From CAYFHQ01 sp964342805 (lineage in GTDB: Bacteria > Bacillota > Clostridia > Peptostreptococcales > Acidaminobacteraceae), in contig CAYFHQ010000107.1 in NCBI GenBank assembly GCA_964342805.1, positions 1 through 12,723 of the forward strand: DNA of 12,723 nt, in the 5' to 3' direction. The position numbers were made by a program, and so were the translations under genes. Shown piece after piece: positions 1 to 6,619 of this stretch. How positions within the stretch are numbered: position 1 is the first letter of the stretch; each line of letters opens with the position of its first letter. The notes under the pieces are model-generated. The model was not told where the DNA came from. It saw only the letters and a program-made list of their open reading frames with translations, and ran no database searches.

Positions 1-269
1 CTCTATGTCAGTAAAAATGGCCTGGTCAGTGCCAGCCATGTTATGACCTATTCGGAGGACCACAAAATCATTACGACATCGCCTTTTCCCACACCAATGC
101 AGACGTCATTTATGCAGGGGGAGAGAAACTGAAGATTTATAAGAGTGTGGACGGGGGCGCATCTTTTGAAAGGATTGCTGACCTGCGGGCGGTCTTGGAT
201 TCCTACAGGGACCAAGGGGGTTTGCTCCGTTCTGTCTTGGAAGAGTTGGGGGCTGAGGAGATTGAGTAG
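1..269 (+). pseudogene. C-terminal fragment of an Asp-box (BNR) repeat protein, frame broken near base 66
   Basis: The 5' end lies outside the window. Frame 1 (bases 1-66) reads LYVSKNGLVSASHVMTYSED and then HK. Frame 3 from base 66 continues NHYDIAFSHTNADVIYAGGE and ends at the TAG at 267-269. Neither frame is open throughout: frame 3 has a stop at 12-14 and frame 1 stops at about base 130. The two halves join sensibly if one A is added to the AAAA run at 64-67, so this is either a real one-base deletion or an assembly error. The second half contains an Asp-box (SVDGGASF), the turn motif of sialidase/BNR and WD40-like beta-propellers found in secreted or surface proteins. A polar, acidic tail (LEELGAEEIE) follows. 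The substrate or partner cannot be told from this fragment. Confidence 0.55.
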
Positions 270-272
270 TCA

Positions 273-290
273 CATGGGGACGCCCCCATG
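273..290. repeat. Short GC-rich inverted repeat after the BNR gene
   Basis: CATGGGG (273-279) pairs with CCCCATG (284-290) around a four-base loop, four bases after the stop codon at 269. It could form a stable 7-bp hairpin and act as an mRNA 3' stabiliser. No T tract follows (the next bases are AGTAAGGGGT), so it is not a canonical intrinsic terminator. Confidence 0.4.
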
Positions 291-309
291 AGTAAGGGGT
301 AAAGTGAAT

Positions 310-375
310 GCTATACGTGATAGCAAACATATAGCTGATAAAACGAATTTTTAAGTAACAAGACATGATCGTGTC
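310..375. promoter_or_regulatory. Dyad-rich leader upstream of the acyltransferase gene
   Basis: The 141-base gap before the acyltransferase holds several short dyads. GCTAT (310-314) and ATAGC (320-324) are inverted around ACGTG, and another ATAGC lies at 331-335. GACATGATCGTGTC (362-375) is a 14-base near-palindrome with one mismatched pair. Such elements are typical of regulator binding sites, but no convincing sigma-A -35/-10 pair with 16-18 base spacing was found here. Assignment as operators is inference. Confidence 0.25.
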
Positions 376-410
376 CATGATATCCTCTTCCTAGTAATAA
401 GGAGGAAGAC

Positions 411-1550
411 ATGACACAAGCACAAAAAAAGCAGGGACGAGCCTATGAGATCGACTACCTGCGGATATTCTTAACCATTTTAGTGATTTTACACCACGTC
501 GCCATAGCCTTTGGCGGCCAGGGTCATTTTGTCATTGGGGTCAAGGACAGCCCACCTCTTGTGGGACTTGCCTTGACCTTGTTTTTGGAGGTCAACCAGA
601 GCTTTTTTATGGGCCTCTACTTTGCCGTTTTCGGCTATTTCACGGAGGGTAGTTTGCACCGTCAGTCGGAAAAAGGTGAGGGGGCCAAGGTCCCCTTTAT
701 CCGCAAGCGCTTTAAGCGGTTGGTGGTCCCAGCCCTAATTTTTTACCTGGTGGTGACCCCGGTGGTCAAGGCCTTGGTCAATGGACTCTATTTGGGCAAG
801 GGCGTTCTCAGGTATGAGGTGGGCTTTGGTGTAACTTGGTTTTTACTGGCCCTGTTTTTATTCGACAGCCTCTATGCCCTCCTTCGCCCCAATGGAGAGG
901 TCACAACAACAACGCCACCGAAAATAAAGCAGTTGGTGGGCTTGTTCCTCGGCGTGGGCCTAGTGACTGGACTGGTCAGAATGGTCTACCCCGTGGGGAG
1001 TGGCCTGGCCTTCTTGGAATTTCAACCGGCCCATTTTGCCCAGTATATTTGTGCCTATGGCTTGGGGGTCATGGCCCAGAGACATAAGTGGTATGAGGAG
1101 ATTCCCTTGGCCTATGGACGGAGGTTTGGCAAGCACTTTGCCCTTCTCCTGGTCGCCCTCTTTGGGGGCTTGGGATTGGCCTTGGCCAATGGACAGCCGG
1201 TGGAAGTGGCCATGGGTGGTGGGTCCTTGACCTCCTTTGGTTTGGCTGTCTGGGAGCAGATGGTCTTTCTTGTCCTGACCCTGGGCCTCCTGAGTTATTT
1301 TAGGGGCCACCTATCAGGGAAAAACCCATGGGGACAAAAACTGGGTGGGGTTACCTTTGAGGCCTACTATATCCACACAGGGGTAATCGTTGGGGTGGTC
1401 ATGGTCACCCAAACCCTGGACTTTGGCCTCCAGCTCCTTACGGTTTCAGTCCTTTCGGTGGCCTTGTCCTTGGGCCTGCCCCTGGCCTGGAAGTGGCTGG
1501 GTAGCCGCTTTAAGTCCCTTCAGCAAAGTAGGCAGACCGGTAGGCCGTAG
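411..1550 (+). CDS. Acyltransferase family 3 (OafA/MdoC-like) integral membrane protein
   Basis: This 379-residue protein belongs to the acyltransferase-3 superfamily. These polytopic membrane enzymes transfer acetyl, succinyl or other acyl groups onto extracytoplasmic carbohydrates or glycans. The family's opening signature is clear at residues 11-35: EIDYLRIFLTILVILHHVAI, with Arg18 and His28/His29 in the first helix. About nine or ten further hydrophobic segments follow, ending near residue 365 with a basic tail (SRFKSLQQSRQTGRP). The length matches the family's usual 350-400 residues. The start is supported by AAGGAGG at 399-405, five bases before the ATG. The last 41 bases overlap the 3' end of the convergent AraC-type gene with no terminator between them. 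The acyl acceptor cannot be predicted; closeness to MdoC-like succinyltransferases is only a general resemblance. Confidence 0.9.
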   Translation: MTQAQKKQGRAYEIDYLRIFLTILVILHHVAIAFGGQGHFVIGVKDSPPLVGLALTLFLEVNQSFFMGLYFAVFGYFTEGSLHRQSEKGEGAKVPFIRKRFKRLVVPALIFYLVVTPVVKALVNGLYLGKGVLRYEVGFGVTWFLLALFLFDSLYALLRPNGEVTTTTPPKIKQLVGLFLGVGLVTGLVRMVYPVGSGLAFLEFQPAHFAQYICAYGLGVMAQRHKWYEEIPLAYGRRFGKHFALLLVALFGGLGLALANGQPVEVAMGGGSLTSFGLAVWEQMVFLVLTLGLLSYFRGHLSGKNPWGQKLGGVTFEAYYIHTGVIVGVVMVTQTLDFGLQLLTVSVLSVALSLGLPLAWKWLGSRFKSLQQSRQTGRP

Positions 1551-2739
1551 GGGTCATATGGGCGTGCTTTTTAAAGAGGGCAGAAAACTGTTGCACGGAA
1601 CTGAAGGACATGAGTTCAGCAATTTCTCCAATGGAAGAATTGGAATAAACGATCAACATTTTTGCATAGCGAATCCGGGTGTCATTCTTGTAGTAGTTGA
1701 GGGTGACACCCATTTCTTTATGGAATCGGTGGCTCAGGTACTGGGCATTACACTCCAGCTCTTCAGCAATGCGCTTGGTCGTGGCTGTGTTGCGCATGTC
1801 CCTATGGATAATGGCAATGGCCCGGTTGGTCAAATTGGAGACTTGGTCCTTCTTGGGGTGTTGGACCAGCTGGTAGAGTTGCAAAACCAGGGCTTCGAAA
1901 AGGTATAAGCCGTCATATTCATAGGTCCTTTGGTCAATCTCTCTAATGGCGTTATACATAAGGGTCCTGGCCAAGGTCTCCTCAGCCCCCAACCGGATGG
2001 CAAAGTCCACAAAATAACCACAGGTGGAGATCAGCATGTTTTTCCAGTGGTTGTCCGGGTCGGTGGACAAGGGGGGAATGCCAGGTCCCAGCTCCTTCCA
2101 AAGGTTACGTAGCTTAAGCCGAACTTCCACCTCCGTTGGCGACCGAAACAGAGTGAAAAGAACGCTATGCATTTGGCTTTGGCTCATGTGGAGGTCCTGT
2201 TGGCTCCAGTAATGGAGGAGGGTGGCCCTAAAGGAGGACACGTCCTCTTTGGCTGGGACATTGTAGAGGAGGTCAGGAAGCGCTTCCTGCTTTACACCAG
2301 CCACCCCCATGACCATGATTTTTAGGAAGTTGATCTGGAAGTATTGAATGACTGGTAGGCGGTCCAGGTAGGCTTGTCTCTTGGGGTCCTCTGAGGAGAC
2401 CTGGTCTTCCCCTTCAATGTGGAAGGGACCAAGGAGATACAAGCCCCCTGCTACCGGATGGCCTATGAAATAGGCCTGGCTCGAGGTTCGTACGGTGTAG
2501 GATTCATTGGGCTTGTCCCAGACCATTTGTGCAAAGGCCTGATTGGCCTCCATATTGGGCTTGTCCCAGACCATTTGTGCAAAGGCCTGATTGGCCTCCA
2601 TAATATCCGCCTGGTAGAGGGGGTCCTCATGGCTGGCCAGGGGGAAGGTATGTTGAAGACTGCCCTTTACAAGGTATGAACTGGGTATCCCACAGCTATA
2701 AAAAAGGGTCATTAAATGGGTCATATGGATGGATTGCAT
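1510..2739 (-). CDS. AraC-family transcriptional regulator with duplicated sensor segment
   Basis: This 409-residue regulator has a C-terminal double helix-turn-helix of the AraC/XylS type (about residues 305-405: TKRIAEELECNAQYLSHRFH, then IGEIAELMSFSSVQQFSALF, and the usual ending MTPTAYRSAYF). The N-terminal 300 residues form an unrecognised sensor region containing AYFIGHPVAGGLYLLGPF (89-106), reminiscent of sensor domains in clostridial AraC proteins. Residues 47-62 (MEANQAFAQMVWDKPN) are repeated exactly at 63-78. The reading frame is open back to 2880, but the ATG at 2739 is preferred: it has GTGAGGTG upstream at good spacing, and the longer form would run through the divergent promoter. 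The gene is convergent with the acyltransferase and divergent from the sigma-54 activator, either of which could be a target. The ligand is unknown. Confidence 0.88.
   Translation of the reverse strand: MQSIHMTHLMTLFYSCGIPSSYLVKGSLQHTFPLASHEDPLYQADIMEANQAFAQMVWDKPNMEANQAFAQMVWDKPNESYTVRTSSQAYFIGHPVAGGLYLLGPFHIEGEDQVSSEDPKRQAYLDRLPVIQYFQINFLKIMVMGVAGVKQEALPDLLYNVPAKEDVSSFRATLLHYWSQQDLHMSQSQMHSVLFTLFRSPTEVEVRLKLRNLWKELGPGIPPLSTDPDNHWKNMLISTCGYFVDFAIRLGAEETLARTLMYNAIREIDQRTYEYDGLYLFEALVLQLYQLVQHPKKDQVSNLTNRAIAIIHRDMRNTATTKRIAEELECNAQYLSHRFHKEMGVTLNYYKNDTRIRYAKMLIVYSNSSIGEIAELMSFSSVQQFSALFKKHAHMTPTAYRSAYFAEGT
2506..2601. repeat. Perfect 48-bp tandem duplication inside the AraC-type gene
   Basis: Two directly adjacent copies, 2506-2553 and 2554-2601, are identical over all 48 bases, starting ATTGGGCTTGTCCCAG. 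The unit is exactly 16 codons, so the reading frame is kept and residues 47-62 are repeated at 63-78. Absence of any third-position change suggests a very recent event or an assembly artefact. Confidence 0.95.
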
Positions 2740-2774
2740 GGAACACCTCACTTTTTTATAAGAAAACAAATAAA

Positions 2775-2796
2775 TCCTACTCTTCTTAGGAGTATA
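2775..2796 (-). promoter_or_regulatory. Probable extended -10 promoter and overlapping dyad for the AraC-type gene
   Basis: Read on the minus strand, TGGTATACT contains an extended -10 (TG-N-TATACT; TATACT occupies 2791-2796), about 50 bases upstream of the ATG at 2739. No good -35 is visible, which is acceptable for extended -10 promoters. TCCTA (2775-2779) and TAGGA (2787-2791) form an inverted repeat that abuts this element and could be an autoregulatory site. The operator role is inference. Confidence 0.4.
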
Positions 2797-2815
2797 CCAC
2801 GGCAGACAAGAAACA

Positions 2816-2844
2816 TTCACAGGGTGTAGTGTTTTTGATACAAT
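2816..2844 (+). promoter_or_regulatory. Sigma-A promoter for the sigma-54 activator gene
   Basis: TTCACA (2816-2821) and TACAAT (2839-2844) are separated by exactly 17 bases. The -10 lies 27 bases before the ATG at 2872, leaving a short leader with a GAGG ribosome site at 2863-2866. This is the best-formed vegetative promoter in the first half of the window. It should drive the activator gene and probably the ABC ATPase and kinase behind it. Confidence 0.7.
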
Positions 2845-2871
2845 AGAGAAAAGAGTTGAAATGAGGACCCC

Positions 2872-4311
2872 ATGACCCATTTAAAATACAACCCCAAAGA
2901 ATACGACCTCCTATGGAATGCTTTTCATGACCAGTCTAGACAGCTGGAGATCATCGACGAGTTCATTGAGGAAGCCTATGAAGGCCTGGTGATTGTGGAC
3001 GCTGAGGGGCGGATCACCAAGTTTAATTATGAAAAACTCCTGGGGATTCAGGAAGCAGACGCCCTAGGCAAGCATGTAACAGATGTCATTGAAAATACCC
3101 GCCTCCACAAGGTCATCCAAACGGGCAAGGCCGAAGTAGGGGACGTTCAAAAAATCCAGGGCCATGAAATGATCACCACCCGGATTCCCATCAAGCGGGG
3201 AGGGAAGGTGGTCGGAGCCGTGGGAACGGTCCTCTTCCGGGACATTGGCCAGGTCAAGTACCTGGCGGACTACATTGAACAGATGAAGTCCACCGTGAAG
3301 AAGTATAAAAAAGAGATCAAGCGACTCAACCAAGCCAAGTACTCTTTTGATAGTATTCTGACCCAAAACGACCACATGAAAAACCTAAAAAAAGTGGCCA
3401 AGTTGGCTGCTGAAACCCATTCCACTGTCTGCATTGAAGGGGAAAGTGGGACGGGCAAGGAGTACTTTTCCCATGCCATCCATGCGGCCAGTATGCGCAA
3501 GTACGGCCCCTTTGTGAAGATCAACTGTGCCGCCATTCCCAAGGACCTCTTAGAATCGGAACTCTTTGGTTACGAGCCGGGTGCCTTTACCGGGGCCTCC
3601 AGTTCAGGCAAGGTGGGCAAGTTTGAACTGGCCAGTGGGGGGACTATCTTCTTAGACGAGATTGGGTCCTTGCCCCTGGCCATGCAGGCCAAGCTCCTTA
3701 GGGTCATTGAGGAGCGGGAGTTGGAACGGATCGGTGGCAATGAAAAGATTGACGTGGACGTCCGCATTATTTCAGCCACCAATGAGGACCTGAGAAGCCT
3801 GGTTTCCAAAGGCAAGTTCCGGGAGGACCTCTACTACCGACTGGATGTCGTGAGCCTCCATATTCCTCCATTGAGGGACCGGAAAGAAGACATCCCCCTC
3901 TTGGCAGAGTCCTTCTTAAAGCAGTTCAGGACCACCCTGCCCAATGGACCCACCGCCTTTTCAGCTGAGTCCATGGAGGCCCTGGGCCAGTACAATTGGC
4001 CAGGTAATGTCCGTGAACTGCGAAATGTGGTGGAAAGTGCCATGAACTTTGCCCGCAACCGAAAGATCTATTCCAAGGACCTACCAGACTATATTTCCAC
4101 TTTGAGAACACAAGAAATTGCCAAGGACCAACCGGCACCAGAAGCCCTCCTCACCGACCTCGATATCCGCCAAGTGGTGGCCAAGGCCGAGCGGATGGCC
4201 ATTGAAAAAGCCATACAGGTTTGTGAAGGCAACAAGTCGGAGGCGGCCAAGCTACTGGGTATCCACCGGACAGTCATGTATAAAAAAATGGACAAACTGG
4301 GTATGGAGTAA
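2872..4311 (+). CDS. Sigma-54-dependent enhancer-binding protein (PAS-AAA+-Fis)
   Basis: This 479-residue bacterial enhancer-binding protein remodels sigma-54 RNA polymerase by ATP hydrolysis. An N-terminal PAS-like sensor spans about residues 25-130 (EEAYEGLVIVDAEGRITKFN), followed by a basic helical linker at 130-155. The AAA+ domain is complete: Walker A GESGTGKE (190-197), the sigma-54 contact loop GAFTGA (237-242), Walker B GGTIFLDE (256-263), sensor I SATNED (301-306), arginine-finger region FREDLYYRL (316-324) and sensor II WPGNVREL (376-383). A Fis-type helix-turn-helix ends the protein (about 438-478, NKSEAAKLLGIHRTVMYKKM). There is no receiver domain, so the signal is probably a small ligand or redox state read by PAS. 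It lies 30 bases upstream of the ABC ATPase and likely shares its transcript. Whether it activates the neighbouring genes is unclear, because no sigma-54 promoter was found nearby. Confidence 0.95.
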   Translation: MTHLKYNPKEYDLLWNAFHDQSRQLEIIDEFIEEAYEGLVIVDAEGRITKFNYEKLLGIQEADALGKHVTDVIENTRLHKVIQTGKAEVGDVQKIQGHEMITTRIPIKRGGKVVGAVGTVLFRDIGQVKYLADYIEQMKSTVKKYKKEIKRLNQAKYSFDSILTQNDHMKNLKKVAKLAAETHSTVCIEGESGTGKEYFSHAIHAASMRKYGPFVKINCAAIPKDLLESELFGYEPGAFTGASSSGKVGKFELASGGTIFLDEIGSLPLAMQAKLLRVIEERELERIGGNEKIDVDVRIISATNEDLRSLVSKGKFREDLYYRLDVVSLHIPPLRDRKEDIPLLAESFLKQFRTTLPNGPTAFSAESMEALGQYNWPGNVRELRNVVESAMNFARNRKIYSKDLPDYISTLRTQEIAKDQPAPEALLTDLDIRQVVAKAERMAIEKAIQVCEGNKSEAAKLLGIHRTVMYKKMDKLGME

Positions 4312-4341
4312 GCAGACTCCAGAAAGCAGGTGACCATGGAC

Positions 4342-5070
4342 ATGTCGACAAATGAGCAGATTCAAGCCAAAGCTGTGATTCAACTGAACAAGATCATCAA
4401 GATCTACGGGAAAAGTACTGTGCCAGTTCAAGCCCTCAAGGGGATAAACCTGGAGATCTTTCCCGGAGAGTATGTGTCCATTAAGGGGCCGTCGGGGAGT
4501 GGTAAGTCCACCTTGCTCAATATCCTGGGGTGCCTGGACACGGCAACAGCGGGGGAATACTACCTGGATGGTGCACCGACCCAAGAACTCACATCCACCG
4601 AGCAGGCAGACATCCGCAACCACAAAATCGGTTTTGTCTTCCAGTCCTTTAAGCTCCTTCCTCGAATGTCTGCCATACAGAACGTGGAACTCTCCCTGGT
4701 CTACGGCGGTGTGACCAAGCAGGAAAGGCGGCAAAAGGCAGAGGCCATTATGGAAAGGGTGGGTCTAGGTGACCGTAAGGACCACCAACCCAATGAACTC
4801 TCAGGCGGCCAGCAACAGCGGGTAGCCATTGCCAGGGCCCTGATCAATGACCCGGCCATTATTTTAGCCGACGAGCCCACTGGCAACCTGGACTCAGAGT
4901 CTGCCAAGGGGATAATGGACCTCCTGGACCAGCTCAACAAGGAAGGGAAAACCATTATCATCGTGACCCATGAGGACTTTATCGCAGCCCATACGGACCG
5001 CCAAATCACCATGCGGGACGGCTTAATCGTAGACGACAAAAGAGGAAACCATGCTCGTTTCGAGAATTGA
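4342..5070 (+). CDS. MacB/LolD-type ABC transporter ATP-binding protein
   Basis: This 242-residue nucleotide-binding subunit belongs to the MacB/LolD/YknY class, whose members power permeases that export peptides, lipoproteins or drugs. All ABC motifs are present: Walker A GPSGSGKST (49-57), Q-loop Gln101 in FVFQSF, signature LSGGQQQR (153-160), Walker B with D-loop ILADEPTGNLD (174-184) and switch His210. Start choice: GTG 4330, ATG 4336 and ATG 4342 are all in frame; AGGTGA at 4328-4333 is best spaced for 4342. The gene begins 30 bases after the sigma-54 activator, and its last 20 bases overlap the next gene, the arrangement usually seen with the partner permease. Here the next gene encodes a kinase-fold protein instead, so the ATPase is orphaned within the window. 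It might serve a permease encoded elsewhere. Confidence 0.93.
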   Translation: MSTNEQIQAKAVIQLNKIIKIYGKSTVPVQALKGINLEIFPGEYVSIKGPSGSGKSTLLNILGCLDTATAGEYYLDGAPTQELTSTEQADIRNHKIGFVFQSFKLLPRMSAIQNVELSLVYGGVTKQERRQKAEAIMERVGLGDRKDHQPNELSGGQQQRVAIARALINDPAIILADEPTGNLDSESAKGIMDLLDQLNKEGKTIIIVTHEDFIAAHTDRQITMRDGLIVDDKRGNHARFEN

Positions 5071-5965
5071 CATACTGAGAAAAACAAGAAAAGACATTGG
5101 GGCCCTGGTTCAAGATGCGCCCCTGCCCAAAACCCCAAAGACCCAAGGCAAGTCCTTGACCGGAGGGCGTCTAAATGACGTCCGGCTCCTTAGGGATGGG
5201 AACCAGTCCCTTGTGCTAAAAAAGGCCAGTGGAGACATTCGGGTAAGGGAAATGGTACAGGAATACGCCTATATGAAGTATTTGAGTGATTATGGCCTTA
5301 GTCCAAAACCAAGAGGCATCGACCTGGACCAGGACCTGTGTCATGGTGCGATGACCATGGATTATCTGACGGGTGCCAGCTTTAGGGATTGGCTCCAGAC
5401 GATTGAGAGCCATCCGGATGCCAGCGAACTTGCCAATCAAGGCTGGATGGCCTTGGGGCGAATGGTTGGCCGATTACACAGTCTACCACTTAAGGGTGTG
5501 ACTTGTTCAGTGGACCAGTGGCTAGAAAACATGTTAGACCTGGCCAAGGAAAACTGGGATGAGGGCTTGCTTGATCCTGAGGAGTTTGAAATCGTTTCTG
5601 TAGCAGAAGCGTATGAAATTTTGTCCAAGGGGCTAGGGGATAATGGTGTGACCTGTGGCAGTGACTCCGTCTCATACCTCCACGGAGACCTTCGGACAAA
5701 GAATATCATGATAAATGAAAAGGTTGCCCACCCTAGAATTAGCCCAGAGGGGAAGGTTGAAGGGACATATGAAGAAAACAGCTATCAGTTGATCGACTGG
5801 GGTTTTGCAGATATAGGGTCAGCCTACTATGATCTGGCTATACTGGACTACTATTTCCCGTCCAGTAGGGAGCGAGAGGGATTTTACGCTGGGTATGGCC
5901 GTCTGCCTCATGATGCTCAAGTCATTGAGTACTATGATTTACTCAGCAAGTTTATTAACGTTTAA
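5051..5965 (+). CDS. APH/choline-kinase-fold phosphotransferase with unusual N-terminus
   Basis: This 304-residue protein has the aminoglycoside/choline phosphotransferase fold. The N-lobe begins near residue 36 (LTGGRLNDVRLLRDGNQSLV), with LVLKK holding the likely ATP-binding lysine. The catalytic loop is HGDLRTKN (211-218) and the metal-binding segment is IDWGFAD (248-254), so the kinase core looks intact. The substrate is not predictable; family members phosphorylate aminoglycosides, choline, sugars or proteins. The ATG at 5051 has AGAGG at 5041-5045 and overlaps the ABC ATPase gene by 20 bases. Residues 1-35 precede the kinase domain and start MLVSRIDILRKTRKDI, which resembles the first residues of MacB-type permeases rather than a kinase. 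This hints at deletion of a permease gene and fusion of its start to the kinase, an inference from pattern memory only. Confidence 0.82.
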   Translation: MLVSRIDILRKTRKDIGALVQDAPLPKTPKTQGKSLTGGRLNDVRLLRDGNQSLVLKKASGDIRVREMVQEYAYMKYLSDYGLSPKPRGIDLDQDLCHGAMTMDYLTGASFRDWLQTIESHPDASELANQGWMALGRMVGRLHSLPLKGVTCSVDQWLENMLDLAKENWDEGLLDPEEFEIVSVAEAYEILSKGLGDNGVTCGSDSVSYLHGDLRTKNIMINEKVAHPRISPEGKVEGTYEENSYQLIDWGFADIGSAYYDLAILDYYFPSSREREGFYAGYGRLPHDAQVIEYYDLLSKFINV

Positions 5966-6037
5966 CCCACTTCACCAGTGAGGATAAGGTATTTTGTGGT
6001 CGAGAAAATGGTAAGGGGAAACAGGAGGAAATGTTTC

Positions 6038-6619
6038 ATGACACAAGAGAGAAAAAAGATCATTTTTGTGACCACCAACGCAGGCAAGATCAAGTCTGCC
6101 CAAAGAGCCATGCCCCATATTGATGTTGAGCCCTATCATTACGATTTGATTGAGCCAAGGTCAGATGATATTGAAGAAATCGCAAAAGAAAAGGTCCGTC
6201 AGGCCTTTGCTGTAACGGGACAAGCCTGTATTGCACTGGACGCGGGTTTCTATATCAAACGGTGGAAGGGCTTCCCCAGGGCTTATGTCCACCCAGCCCT
6301 TCAAACCCTTGGCATTGAAGGACTATTAAAGCTCATGGAGGGGGAAGAGGATCGTGAGTGTCACTTCCGCCAGTGTTTGGCCTTTTATGACGGTAACCAC
6401 TTCCAGGTGTTTGAAAGCTCGACTTATGGAACCTTGGCCCCCTACGACAGTGGGGTAGACCATCCCCATGCCTGGTCTGACCTGTGGCGGATATTTGTTC
6501 CGGAAGGCTATGATCAAACCATCTCAGAAATGAGTCATGAGGAGTTAGAAGGCTATTATGCCAGTGCGAAACCCAGTAGTACCAGACTCTTTGGGCAATG
6601 GTATGCGGAGGAGAAATAA
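6038..6619 (+). CDS. Divergent Ham1/RdgB-like non-canonical NTP pyrophosphatase
   Basis: This 193-residue protein resembles the Ham1/ITPase family, which hydrolyses non-canonical purine NTPs such as ITP and XTP to monophosphates and so keeps them out of nucleic acids. Visible family features are the opening strand and phosphate loop VTTNAGKIKS (11-20), ALDAGFYIKRWKGFPRAYV (66-84; family pattern DSG...GFPG), and FVPEGYDQTISEM (153-165; family F-P-GY-T-E). Typical RdgB proteins have DDSG and SHRG(R)A; here these read LDAG and SSTRLF, so substrate preference may differ. The start at 6038 is chosen because AGGAGG (6023-6028) lies nine bases upstream; an in-frame GTG at 5978 lacks such a site. The stop codon abuts the methyltransferase start, so the two are cotranscribed. 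Confidence 0.75.
   Translation: MTQERKKIIFVTTNAGKIKSAQRAMPHIDVEPYHYDLIEPRSDDIEEIAKEKVRQAFAVTGQACIALDAGFYIKRWKGFPRAYVHPALQTLGIEGLLKLMEGEEDRECHFRQCLAFYDGNHFQVFESSTYGTLAPYDSGVDHPHAWSDLWRIFVPEGYDQTISEMSHEELEGYYASAKPSSTRLFGQWYAEEK

Noticed and set aside
273..290. Intrinsic terminator after the BNR fragment
   Set aside because: The hairpin lacks a following T tract, so only an inverted repeat is claimed.
960..1310. Long open frame antisense to the acyltransferase
   Set aside because: Low-complexity, proline- and glycine-rich product with no ribosome site, lying wholly within a well-supported membrane protein gene.
2506..2601. Possible CRISPR-like or intergenic repeat
   Set aside because: Only two copies, directly adjacent with no spacers, in frame inside a coding sequence; it is a gene-internal duplication.
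1830..2700. Plus-strand open frames across the AraC-type gene
   Set aside because: They are byproducts of codon bias in the minus-strand gene, with no start signals or recognisable protein features.
2739..2880. Longer AraC-type protein starting at 2880
   Set aside because: The added 47 residues are not regulator-like, span the divergent promoter region, and lack a ribosome site; the ATG at 2739 has one.
5051..5965. Aminoglycoside resistance kinase
   Set aside because: The kinase core is clear but the substrate-defining features of APH enzymes are not, so only the fold is claimed.
5978..6037. Extended Ham1-like N-terminus from GTG 5978
   Set aside because: The 20 extra residues are basic and unlike the family start, and AGGAGG clearly serves the ATG at 6038.
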